A stretch of DNA of 37,014 nt from Bacillus sp. MUM 116 (lineage in GTDB: Bacteria; Bacillota; Bacilli; Bacillales; Cytobacillaceae), in the NCBI RefSeq assembly GCF_001866655.1, contig NZ_MLYR01000109.1, positions 1-37,014 on the forward strand, given 5' to 3'. The notes below the pieces were generated by a model. It saw only the letters and a list, made by a program, of their open reading frames with translations. It was not told the DNA's origin and did not search any database. The position numbers and the translations under genes were made by a program. Shown here piece after piece: positions 14,777-22,084 of the stretch (position 1 is the stretch's first letter; each line of letters opens with the position of its first letter).

Positions 14777-16156
14777 ATGGCAATGGGTCGTAAAGATGAA
14801 TATCAAAGTAAACTGGAGTTTATTGATTTAAATGTTTTTGTTCCTTCAAATCATATTCTTCGTCAAATCAATGAAAAAATTGATTTTTCATTTATATATG
14901 ACAAAATGGAAAAATATTATTCGAAACTCGGGAGAAAATCACTTGATCCTGTTCTTTTATTTAAAATGTTACTAATTGGTTATCTTTTTAATGTTGATTC
15001 GGAACGCCGGCTGGAGCAAGAAGTCCACTTAAATATTGCTTATCGTTGGTTTTTGGGACTTGATTTAACGGATCCTGTTCCCGATCATTCAATCTTTAGT
15101 CAGAATCGACGTAGAAGGTTCAAAGAAAAGGGGAATACCGTTTTTCAAGAGATTTTTGATCATATTGTTAAGCTCTGCATAGAAAAGGGTTTTGTTACTG
15201 GGGAAGTAATTGTTACAGACTCTACTCACATTAAAGCTAGTGCTGCAAAAGGTAAAGTTGAAAAAGTAGTTGTGGAGAATACTCCTTCCCAATATTTAAA
15301 TACCCTTGAAGAAGAAGCGAAGAGAACTGAAATAGAATTAGAGGAGAAAAGAATAGAATCAGGTAAAAATAAACGGGGACGAAAACCAAAAGGTTCCTCA
15401 ACCCATACAACCTCTATCGTAAAAACTGATCCTAACTCTGGGTTATTAAATCGCCCTGGAAAGCCATCTGGACCTCACTACTTAGCCCATACAAGTATAG
15501 ATACAAAAAACGGAATCATAGTCGATATACATCCAAGTGCTGGAAACATAAATGATTGTGAACCATTTATTGAAAGACTTAACGTGATTCAAGAGAAATT
15601 TGACTTGAAGATTAAAAATGTTGGAGCAGATAGAGGATTTGATACCACCCCAATTCATCATGGATTAAAAACATTAGAAATTACAGGATATATTACTCCA
15701 ATTCAATCTAAAACTGCTTATAATACAACTTCCTATAAGGAATTTATATATGATGATAAAAACGATACGTACATCTGTCATAATCAAAAAATACTTTCTT
15801 TTACTCATATAAATCATAGCGGTGAACAGTACTCCAAAGTATATTCTGCAAAAGTAAAAGACTGCAAAGTCTGTCCTTTTAGAGAACAATGCTTTGGGAA
15901 AACAGCAACAAAAAGAACCATTGATCGACCAATAGCCCATGAATTGCTTGAAGCAAATAAAATAAGAGCAAATACTCCTGAATACAAAATGGTACAAAAG
16001 CTAAGAAGAGTTTGGTGTGAAGGTTCCTTCGGAACCATGAAGATGAAACACAACCTATTTAAAACTTATAAGAGGGGCATTCAAAAAATTCTTGAACAAT
16101 GCCTCTTTTCGGCATTGGCTTTAAACTTAAAAAGAATGATAAAGGTGATGAATTAG
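14777..16156 (+). CDS. IS1182-family DDE transposase
   Basis: A 459-residue transposase. The N-terminal part resembles DUF772-type domains (SNHILRQINEKIDFSFIYDKM, PVLLFKMLLIGYLFNVDSER). The catalytic triad is Asp148 (IVTDSTHIKAS), Asp285 (VGADRGFD) and Glu415 (VWCEGSFG). A cysteine cluster, CKVCPFREQC, lies between Asp285 and Glu415, as in IS1182 relatives. The start is the ATG at 14777 behind GGGGGA (14765-14770). No frameshift or premature stop is seen. Its ribosome binding site lies just after the left-end terminator, so impinging transcription should not express it; this keeps transposase levels low. Confidence 0.95.
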   Translation: MAMGRKDEYQSKLEFIDLNVFVPSNHILRQINEKIDFSFIYDKMEKYYSKLGRKSLDPVLLFKMLLIGYLFNVDSERRLEQEVHLNIAYRWFLGLDLTDPVPDHSIFSQNRRRRFKEKGNTVFQEIFDHIVKLCIEKGFVTGEVIVTDSTHIKASAAKGKVEKVVVENTPSQYLNTLEEEAKRTEIELEEKRIESGKNKRGRKPKGSSTHTTSIVKTDPNSGLLNRPGKPSGPHYLAHTSIDTKNGIIVDIHPSAGNINDCEPFIERLNVIQEKFDLKIKNVGADRGFDTTPIHHGLKTLEITGYITPIQSKTAYNTTSYKEFIYDDKNDTYICHNQKILSFTHINHSGEQYSKVYSAKVKDCKVCPFREQCFGKTATKRTIDRPIAHELLEANKIRANTPEYKMVQKLRRVWCEGSFGTMKMKHNLFKTYKRGIQKILEQCLFSALALNLKRMIKVMN

Positions 16157-16214
16157 CATCATAAGATGGGAAAAAAGGATAAAAAAATCATTTAAAAAAG
16201 AAAAAAACAAAAAG

Positions 16215-16244
16215 GGAAAGGAGATACAACTCCTTTCCTTTTTT
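16215..16244 (+). terminator. Terminator inside the right end of the IS
   Basis: GGAAAGGAG and CTCCTTTCC form a perfect 9-bp stem with loop ATACAA, followed by six T. The T run merges with the right inverted repeat. Confidence 0.85.
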
Positions 16245-16261
16245 GTCAACAGCCCCGGAGT

Positions 16262-16279
16262 GGAATCCTTTTTTTTTTA
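16262..16279 (+). terminator. Right half of the disrupted SR1 terminator
   Basis: GGAATCC followed by a T run is the complement of the arm at 14678-14690. It follows the GGAGT duplication directly and has no function alone. Confidence 0.85.
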
Positions 16280-16302
16280 GAAGATAAGAAAATTTTTTTC
16301 TG

Positions 16303-16440
16303 CTTTGAAAATTGTCCAACCCCAGCGCCTAGCCCCTCGAGGTCATCAAACCAATCCGTCCAAAAGGTTAAAGAGCAACCTTTCGGCCGGCTTGTCTTGT
16401 GCTATACCTGAGGCTAACCAAGGCGCTTCCGTTTTTCTTA
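16303..16440 (+). repeat. GC-rich dispersed repeat, copy 2
   Basis: Contains TTTGAAAATTGTCCAACCC, AGCGCCTAGCCCCTCGAGGTC, a central stem built on CCAATCCGTCCAAAAGGTT, and ends AAGGCGCTTCCGTTTTTCTTA. The last three bases, TTA, are the stop codon of speA on the minus strand. Confidence 0.88.
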
Positions 16441-17910
16441 TTTTATCGCTTTATATTCTTTTATCACTCTGATTGTTTTTAATTCATCGTCCTCAGGGCC
16501 TTGAACCGGAAGACCTACTTCAATGTTTTTCTGAATATAGAGCAGGTTTTCTTTTGTAATGATTTCACCTGGGATAAAGATTGGAATACCAGGCGGATAA
16601 ACCATCACAAACTCGGCGATAATGCGGCCTTCAGATTGTTCAAAAGGAATTACTTCCGTTTCGGAATAAAATGCATCCCGAGGCGTTAAAGCAAGTAATG
16701 GGATATCTGGAAGTAAAACCTGTACAGGTTCAATTTTTTCTGCGCGATCCTTAAATGTTTCAGACAGATCTTTTAAGGCCTTAACTAAAATGTCAGCCTC
16801 AAAATCAGTATCACCGAAAGTAATAATACAAAGGATGTTATATAAATCAGATAATTCTACTTCAATGTTATGCTTTTCACGCAGCCATTTTTCTACCTCA
16901 TAGCCTGTTAGCCCTAAATCTTTAACCGAAATAATTAGTTTTGTTGGGTCATAATCGAAAGTGGCTTTAGAACCTAATATCTCCTCGCCGATACAATGTA
17001 TATGCTCAATCTCGTTTATTCTTTTGCGAATAGATTGAGCCAATTGAATCGTTTTTTCAATGAGGTCCTTCCCTTTTGTCACCAGTTGCTTACGTGCAAC
17101 ATCTAAAGACGCAAGCAATAAATATGATGTGGAAGTGGTTGTCATCATACTGAGGATAGATTGAACATGTTTAGCGGATACAAGTCCCTCTTTTACATTT
17201 AAGATGGAGCTTTGTGTCATCGAACCGCCAAGTTTATGGACACTAGTCGCTGCCATATCGGCCCCTGCCTGCATGGCTGAAAGCGGAAGTTCATCATGAA
17301 AATGAATATGCACACCATGCGCTTCATCAACGAGAACAGGGACGTTATAAGAATGAGCAATCTCAACGATTTTTTTCAAATCTGCTGAAATGCCGAAGTA
17401 GGTTGGATTAATGACCAAAACTCCTTTTGCATCCGGATGCTGTTTCAATGCCCGTTCAACGGCATCTGTTGTAATCCCATGGGAAATCCCTAATTGTTCG
17501 TCAATTTCCGGATGGATAAATACGGGAATAGCTCCAGAAAAAACAATGGCCGACATAACCGATTTATGAACGTTTCTCGGGACAATAATTTTATCTTCAG
17601 GGCCGCATACAGCCATTACCATTGCCATTATTGCGCCGCTTGTTCCTTGAACCGAAAAGAAGGTCCGGTCGGCACCAAATGCTTCGGCAGCAAGGTCTTG
17701 AGCCTGTTTAATCATGCCTTTTGGTGCGTGCAGATCATCAAGTGGTCCAATATTAATTAAATCAATCGAAAGGGCATTATCACCAATGAAATTTCGAAAT
17801 TCCGGATCCATACCTGCACCTTTTTTATGACCAGGTATATGGAATTGAATAGGATTTCTTTTTGCATGTTCTAATAAACCGCTGAATAACGGTGTTTGAT
17901 TTTGCGACAA
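16438..17910 (-). CDS. speA: Arginine decarboxylase (PLP-dependent, Orn/Lys/Arg family)
   Basis: Converts arginine to agmatine, the first step of polyamine synthesis in Bacillus. QFHIPGHKKGAGMDPEF near the N-terminus, FFSVQGTSGAIMAM, VDEAHGVHIHF and the PLP-lysine motif ATSVHKLGGSMTQ (Lys about 226) are all present. The 490 residues equal B. subtilis SpeA. The start is TTG at 17910 behind GAGGTG. In B. subtilis SR1 also lies next to speA and represses ahrC, the arginine regulator gene. The stop codon lies inside repeat copy 2 and no separate terminator is seen. Confidence 0.95.
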   Translation of the reverse strand: MSQNQTPLFSGLLEHAKRNPIQFHIPGHKKGAGMDPEFRNFIGDNALSIDLINIGPLDDLHAPKGMIKQAQDLAAEAFGADRTFFSVQGTSGAIMAMVMAVCGPEDKIIVPRNVHKSVMSAIVFSGAIPVFIHPEIDEQLGISHGITTDAVERALKQHPDAKGVLVINPTYFGISADLKKIVEIAHSYNVPVLVDEAHGVHIHFHDELPLSAMQAGADMAATSVHKLGGSMTQSSILNVKEGLVSAKHVQSILSMMTTTSTSYLLLASLDVARKQLVTKGKDLIEKTIQLAQSIRKRINEIEHIHCIGEEILGSKATFDYDPTKLIISVKDLGLTGYEVEKWLREKHNIEVELSDLYNILCIITFGDTDFEADILVKALKDLSETFKDRAEKIEPVQVLLPDIPLLALTPRDAFYSETEVIPFEQSEGRIIAEFVMVYPPGIPIFIPGEIITKENLLYIQKNIEVGLPVQGPEDDELKTIRVIKEYKAIK

Positions 17911-17979
17911 TTTAGTACCACACCTCTTTATTTCAAATACTTATATTTTCATTTGAATAAATATACATAAAACATATGA

Positions 17980-18008
17980 ATTATAGCACTTTTCACTCAC
18001 CTTGCATA
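17980..18008 (-). promoter_or_regulatory. Extended -10 promoter of speA
   Basis: On the minus strand TGC precedes a perfect TATAAT (17985-17980). The matching -35, TATGCA, 17 bp upstream is poor, as is common for extended -10 promoters. The leader is about 60-70 nt. Confidence 0.5.
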
Positions 18009-18102
18009 GGGATACGTTTCATATTAGTAACATTCCCTTAACAACAGGAAATTTACCGTTTGAAGTCGAAATAAATGATAATGAAGTATTGGAGGGATAC
18101 AA

Positions 18103-19062
18103 ATGAATTGGCAAACACGAGTAACTGATTTACTCAATATTCAATATCCAATTGTTCAAGGCGGGCTTGCTTATTTGGCTTACTCAAAGCTTGCAGCGGC
18201 TGTTTCAAACGCTGGTGGCCTCGGCCAAATTACGGCCATGTCACTTGGAGATGCGTATAAACTTAGAGAAGAAATTAGGAAAGTGAAGCAGTTGACAAAC
18301 AAACCATTTGGTGTAAACTTTGCCATTGGGCAGCATGGAAGGCCATTTGAGGATTTTTTGCAGGTTGCCATTGACGAAGACGTACCAGTCGTTTCGATGA
18401 CGGGTGGGAATCCTGCTCCTATTTTTGAACAGTTAAAAGGAACTTCCATCAAAAAATTAGTTCTGGTTGCGGCAAGAAGACAAGCTGTAAAAGCAGAGGA
18501 GCTAGGGGCAGACGCAGTAATGGTTGTTGGTCAAGAAGGTGGAGGACACCTTGGGAGAGATGATATCGGGACAATGGTCTTAATTCCACAGGTGGTTGAT
18601 GCTGTTTCGATTCCTGTCATTGCTTCTGGTGGAATTGGCGATGGCCGGGGGCTGATCGCTGCTCTAAGTTTAGGGGCTGAAGGGATTGAAATGGGAACAA
18701 GATTTATTGCAACAAAGGAATGTGTTCATGCAAATGAACTTTATAAGCAAAGATTGGTGGAAGGGAATGAAGCAGATACCATTGTGATTAAGCGTTCCCT
18801 TGGCAGCCCCGGAAGAGCAATTGCAAATACATGGACAAATAAAATCCTTGAAATCGAAAAAGAGAACGGAGGATATGAACTACTAAAAGATTTTATTAGT
18901 GGTTCAGCGAATATGCGTTACATTTATGATGGGGCGGAGAACGAAGGATTTGCATGGGCAGGTCAGGTTATGGGATTAATAAAAGATGTCCCAACCGTTA
19001 CGGAATTATTTTCGCGAATAATTACCGATGCCGAACAAATTCGTTATAAATGGGGAAAATAA
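18103..19062 (+). CDS. Nitronate monooxygenase / enoyl-ACP reductase II-like flavoprotein
   Basis: A 319-residue TIM-barrel FMN enzyme. PIVQGGLAYLAYSKLAAAVSNAGGLG at the N-terminus, VGQEGGGHLGR (about 143-153) and the phosphate-binding IASGGIGDGRGLIAALSLGA and GTRFIAT segments are those of the NMO/FabK family. The members are hard to separate by sequence: nitronate monooxygenases detoxify propionate-3-nitronate, and FabK reduces enoyl-ACP. The neighbourhood holds no fatty acid genes, so NMO is the cautious call. The start is the ATG at 18103 behind GGAGG. It is followed at 29 nt by yktA, probably in one transcript. Confidence 0.82.
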   Translation: MNWQTRVTDLLNIQYPIVQGGLAYLAYSKLAAAVSNAGGLGQITAMSLGDAYKLREEIRKVKQLTNKPFGVNFAIGQHGRPFEDFLQVAIDEDVPVVSMTGGNPAPIFEQLKGTSIKKLVLVAARRQAVKAEELGADAVMVVGQEGGGHLGRDDIGTMVLIPQVVDAVSIPVIASGGIGDGRGLIAALSLGAEGIEMGTRFIATKECVHANELYKQRLVEGNEADTIVIKRSLGSPGRAIANTWTNKILEIEKENGGYELLKDFISGSANMRYIYDGAENEGFAWAGQVMGLIKDVPTVTELFSRIITDAEQIRYKWGK

Positions 19063-19094
19063 GGTTTAAGAGAGAACGGTAAGCAGGTGAAATG

Positions 19095-19367
19095 ATGGAG
19101 TACCAATATCCAATCGATTATCATTGGTCAACAGAAGAAATTGTGGATGTAATAAAATTTTTTGAAACGGTTGAGAGAGCATACGAAAAAGGGATTTCCC
19201 GTGATGAAATCATGAATGCTTATCGACGCTTCAAGGAGATCGTACCAGGAAAGGCAGAAGAGAAAAAGATTTGTGGTGAATTCGAAGAAATAAGCGGTTA
19301 TTCTTCTTATCGAACTATCAAACGAGCAAAAGAGGCTGTTCCCGGTGAAAAGATTTCAATGTTGTAA
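19095..19367 (+). CDS. yktA: UPF0223 family protein YktA
   Basis: A 90-residue soluble helical protein. YPIDYHWSTEEIVDVIKFFE, AYRRFKEIVPGKAEEK and the SGYSSYR motif match B. subtilis YktA. The start is the second of two adjacent ATGs (19095), which gives the better distance to GGTGA and the family-like MEYQYP; the first lies at 19092. The function is unknown. A terminator follows. Confidence 0.88.
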   Translation: MEYQYPIDYHWSTEEIVDVIKFFETVERAYEKGISRDEIMNAYRRFKEIVPGKAEEKKICGEFEEISGYSSYRTIKRAKEAVPGEKISML

Positions 19368-19371
19368 TGGC

Positions 19372-19403
19372 AAAAAGCTCCCGAGTTTAGGGAGCTTTTA
19401 TTT
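19372..19403 (+). terminator. Terminator of yktA
   Basis: AAAAAGCTCCC and GGGAGCTTTTA form the stem with loop GAGTTTA, followed by a T-rich tail. Confidence 0.85.
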
Positions 19404-19423
19404 TACAATAGAATTTATAAATG

Positions 19424-19558
19424 GCTTCGAGAATTGTCCAGCTCCAGCGCCTAGCCCCTCTAGGTCGCTGCGGTCCTGCCGATGAAGTCAAAAAACGACT
19501 TCACCGTCAGGACCGCGAGCAGCTGTCGGGGCTGACCAAGGCGCTTACGCTTTTCTTA
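19424..19558 (+). repeat. GC-rich dispersed repeat, copy 3, with a different central stem
   Basis: The outer frame is as in the other copies (GAGAATTGTCCAGC, AGCGCCTAGCCCCTC; then TCGGGGCTGACCAAGGCGCT). The central stem is a different cassette: GCGGTCCTGCCGATGAAGTC faces GACTTCACCGTCAGGACCGC, a 20-bp stem with two mismatches. The terminal TTA is the stop codon of yktB. Confidence 0.88.
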
Positions 19559-20185
19559 TTTATTTACAGCAATTTTATATAATGGAGCAACTTGTTTAAA
19601 CACATTTTCAATTTGTTCAAGTAATTCTTCAGGTTTTAATTCAATGACTTTTTCCCGATCAATTATCAAACCAGACAGAATTTCAGCTTTTTTAACAGTT
19701 TGCAGACGGTGGAAAAAGGACTTTAATTCATCTTTAGAAAGATCTTGATGGTTCACTGTTTCAGGTTTTGTATGATCAAGGGACCAAACAAACTCCTTGG
19801 GTGTTTCTTTATATAATTTATTTAATTTTTTCGTGAACCTTTCACCGATAGCCTCTTTTTGTGGTGCCTCATAAATAACCGCAAACCAGATAAATAAATG
19901 ACTGTTCCATAACCCAATTTGAAAATGAGGAAGCATCTTATAGCCGCGTGCATTATTAGCCAAAGCCACCCAAGTATCCTTTGGAGGATTGATGGTTCTT
20001 CTTGCGTGCTTTGCAACATGGACAAACATTTCATCTCCAGTAAGGGTTGTTAGTAAGGGAGAAAAATATTGTCCCAAAAATTCCAACTTCGGGCGAATGA
20101 TTTCTTTTAATGCCTCCATTCTTGGCTCTAATCCATCTATTAAGAAAACATCAAAATCTTCTTGCGAAAATCCTTTAAAATTCAT
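19556..20185 (-). CDS. yktB: DUF1054/UPF0637 family protein YktB
   Basis: A 209-residue soluble protein starting MNFKGFSQEDFDVFLIDGLE and containing VHVAKHARRTINPPKDTWVA, GYKMLPHFQIGLW and the FAVIYEAP block typical of YktB. The function is unknown. The start is the ATG at 20185 with GGGGG upstream on the minus strand. It converges on yktA, as in B. subtilis. The repeat's terminal TTA is its stop codon, and no separate terminator is seen. Confidence 0.88.
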   Translation of the reverse strand: MNFKGFSQEDFDVFLIDGLEPRMEALKEIIRPKLEFLGQYFSPLLTTLTGDEMFVHVAKHARRTINPPKDTWVALANNARGYKMLPHFQIGLWNSHLFIWFAVIYEAPQKEAIGERFTKKLNKLYKETPKEFVWSLDHTKPETVNHQDLSKDELKSFFHRLQTVKKAEILSGLIIDREKVIELKPEELLEQIENVFKQVAPLYKIAVNK

Positions 20186-20368
20186 TTAGGAAACCCCCTG
20201 CAATAAGCTTTGTCCATTATTGTAGCATATTGGCGGTTTTTGAAAAAATCTATTGCTTATCTGGGTTAATGCACAAATTTGTTACATCCTTACGCATTGA
20301 CTCATAGAATAACAGTAAAAAAATAGTCTGAAAAATTAGTCAATACCATCATGAAAGGGAGGAGAACC

Positions 20369-20563
20369 ATGAAACAATTAATGAATACAACGCTTAAAAA
20401 AGCAGGCGAAAAAGAAAGAACAGCTTATTTGAGATTGGAAATGGATTATGAATTGGCAACATTATTTGAAGCAATTGAGGATAAAAATGAGAAAAAAATT
20501 AAAGAGTGTAAACTAAAATTGGAAAAAATCCGCCAGGAACTATTACGTTTAAAAGCTTTTTAA
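20369..20563 (+). CDS. ykzI: Small helical protein, YkzI-like
   Basis: A 64-residue, highly charged protein starting MKQLMNTTLKKAGEKERTAY; the second half (KNEKKIKECKLKLEKIRQEL) should form a coiled coil. Length and position between yktB and yktC match B. subtilis ykzI, which is the main basis for the symbol. The start is the ATG at 20369 behind GGGAGGAG; the in-frame ATG at 20351 precedes that ribosome binding site. The function is unknown. Confidence 0.7.
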   Translation: MKQLMNTTLKKAGEKERTAYLRLEMDYELATLFEAIEDKNEKKIKECKLKLEKIRQELLRLKAF

Positions 20564-20635
20564 TATAAAGTTTTACTTTTTAAGGGGTAACTTTAAGGAA
20601 ATGATACAAAATAGAAAGGTAATCGAGCTTATCTA

Positions 20636-20669
20636 AAACGGACTCCAGTAACAATAAAGGGGTTCGTTT
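20636..20669 (+). terminator. Possible terminator downstream of ykzI
   Basis: AAACGGACTCC and GGGGTTCGTTT form an 11-bp stem with two G-T pairs and a 12-nt loop. The tail ATTATTG is weakly T-rich. Confidence 0.4.
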
Positions 20670-20725
20670 ATTATTGCTCCCATTTGTTAATGTATTCACG
20701 AATGTTTAAAATTGGAACTACAAAG

Positions 20726-20767
20726 TTGATGTGCTGAATCATTTTGATTAAGCTATAAGTACATCAA
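20726..20767 (+). other. Two-level palindrome upstream of yktC
   Basis: The outer arms TTGATGT and ACATCAA enclose inner arms GCTGAATC and GATTAAGC around ATTTT. The tail TTTTAT could make it a weak terminator. The function is unclear. Confidence 0.35.
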
Positions 20768-20836
20768 TTTTATCGGGTGATTCTTACTACATACATTAGA
20801 CACATCTTGTAAATTCGGAAGCATTGGAGGAGCAAA

Positions 20837-21634
20837 ATGAATTGGGATCATATTTATACTCATGCGCTGGCTTGGGTAAAAGAAGCCGGGGAAAGAATTA
20901 GATCATCCTTTGACAAGACGTTGAATATTCAAACAAAATCAAATGCGAATGACCTTGTCACCAATATGGATAAAGAAATTGAACAATTTTTTATTGGGAA
21001 AATTAGAGAGACCTACCCAGATCATAAAATTTTAGGCGAGGAAGGGTTTGGAGATGAGCTTAAGAATTTGCACGGAATTGTATGGATGATTGACCCAATT
21101 GACGGGACGATGAATTTTATCCATCAGCAGCGTAATTTTGCTATTTCGCTTGGAATTTATGATGAAGGCATCGGAAAAATTGGGATAATTTATGATGTGG
21201 TTCATGATGAATTGTATCATGCTTTAAGGGGAAAGGGTGCCTATTTAAATGATAAGGTAATTCCGGCCTTAAAGGAGGCAAATGTCGAGGAATCAATTAT
21301 TGCATTAAATGCCACTTGGGTAATGAAGAACCATCGTATTGACCATAATTTACTTATTCCACTTGTTAGGGATGCACGGGGAACAAGGTCTTATGGAACG
21401 GCTGCACTCGAAATGGTATTTGTGGCAACAGGACGCGTGGATGCCTATATATCCATGCGGCTTTCTCCATGGGATTTTGCTGGTGGTGCTGTGATTGTCG
21501 AAGAATTAGGAGGGATTATAACCAATTTAAGAGGGGAAAAACTTGATTATCTTACAAAAGATTCTCTGTTTGTTGCGAAGCCCGGCTTGCATGAAACGAT
21601 TTTAAAGAAATATTTAAAAGATGGTAAATGGTAA
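20837..21634 (+). CDS. yktC: Inositol monophosphatase family protein YktC
   Basis: A Mg2+- and Li+-dependent phosphatase fold of 265 residues. The metal-binding motifs are complete: Glu68-Glu69 (LGEEGFG), DPIDGTMNF from Asp86, and WDFAGG with Asp213. B. subtilis YktC hydrolyses inositol-1-phosphate; other members act on fructose-1,6-bisphosphate, PAP or NADP(H), so the substrate here is inferred only. The start is the ATG at 20837 behind GGAGGAG. It is a single gene with its own terminator. Confidence 0.9.
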   Translation: MNWDHIYTHALAWVKEAGERIRSSFDKTLNIQTKSNANDLVTNMDKEIEQFFIGKIRETYPDHKILGEEGFGDELKNLHGIVWMIDPIDGTMNFIHQQRNFAISLGIYDEGIGKIGIIYDVVHDELYHALRGKGAYLNDKVIPALKEANVEESIIALNATWVMKNHRIDHNLLIPLVRDARGTRSYGTAALEMVFVATGRVDAYISMRLSPWDFAGGAVIVEELGGIITNLRGEKLDYLTKDSLFVAKPGLHETILKKYLKDGKW

Positions 21635-21663
21635 AAAGAAGCCTTACACAGGCTTCTTTTTCT
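21633..21663 (+). terminator. Terminator of yktC
   Basis: AAAAAGAAGCC and GGCTTCTTTTT form an 11-bp stem with loop TTACACA, beginning at the yktC stop codon. Confidence 0.88.
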
Positions 21664-21664
21664 A

Positions 21665-21742
21665 ATTGTATAGCTTTAGCGCCTAGCCCCTAGGGGCCGA
21701 AGCGCTTGTCGGGGCTGGCCAAGGCGCTTCCGCTTTTCTTTA
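21665..21742 (+). repeat. GC-rich dispersed repeat, copy 4, short form
   Basis: This copy has the outer arms, AGCGCCTAGCCCCTAGGGGC and TCGGGGCTGGCCAAGGCGC, with almost no central cassette, then CTTCCGCTTTTCTTTA. The final TTA is the stop codon of ylaF. The usual GAGAATTGTCC lead is eroded. Confidence 0.82.
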
Positions 21743-21925
21743 TAATTGGCCGTTTGCTCTCATTTTTGCTTTCGTTTTAAATCCCATTCCCATAATTAAA
21801 ATAACGGCGATAATACAGCCAATCGTACCGATTATACTTTGCTCAGCAATGGCAACACCAATACCGGCAATGAAGGCGGCAGCAAGAAATGCATATAAAA
21901 GTAAACTCCATTTTATTTGTTTCAT
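21740..21925 (-). CDS. ylaF: Small membrane protein YlaF (DUF5325)
   Basis: A 61-residue protein with two hydrophobic helices (about 7-26 and 29-47) and a basic C-terminal tail, KTKAKMRANGQL. It matches B. subtilis YlaF in length, pattern and position just upstream of and divergent from typA. The start is the ATG at 21925 behind GGGGTA on the minus strand. The function is unknown. Its stop codon is supplied by repeat copy 4. Confidence 0.82.
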   Translation of the reverse strand: MKQIKWSLLLYAFLAAAFIAGIGVAIAEQSIIGTIGCIIAVILIMGMGFKTKAKMRANGQL

Positions 21926-22010
21926 ATCTATACCCCACTATAATAATAAAATTAAATTCCTTTACAAGTATTATTCTACATAAAATCCTTTTAGGTTTCC
22001 ACTTTAATTA

Positions 22011-22019
22011 TGGTATAAT
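22011..22019 (+). promoter_or_regulatory. Extended -10 promoter of typA
   Basis: TGGTATAAT combines TGN with a perfect TATAAT (22014-22019); the -35 region is weak. The leader is about 60 nt. Confidence 0.6.
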
Positions 22020-22084
22020 GTTTTAGTTATATTTGAAAAACTATAATAAGCTTTATTTTATGAATAGAGGTAGGAGTGAATTTT

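Larger units (their letters stand above)
14696..16256 (+). mobile_element. IS1182-family insertion sequence, 1561 bp, complete
   Basis: Both ends carry the perfect 14-bp inverted repeat GGGGCTGTTGACAA, with flanking GGAGT on each side (14691-14695 and 16257-16261) as a 5-bp target duplication. It holds one intact transposase gene and a terminator near each end. Intact frame, repeats and duplication all point to a recent, possibly still active insertion. The target is the loop of the SR1 terminator. Confidence 0.93.

Noticed and set aside
14696..16256. IS as a broken or composite element
   Set aside because: One intact frame with full DDE triad, perfect 14-bp ends and matching 5-bp duplications show a single complete element.
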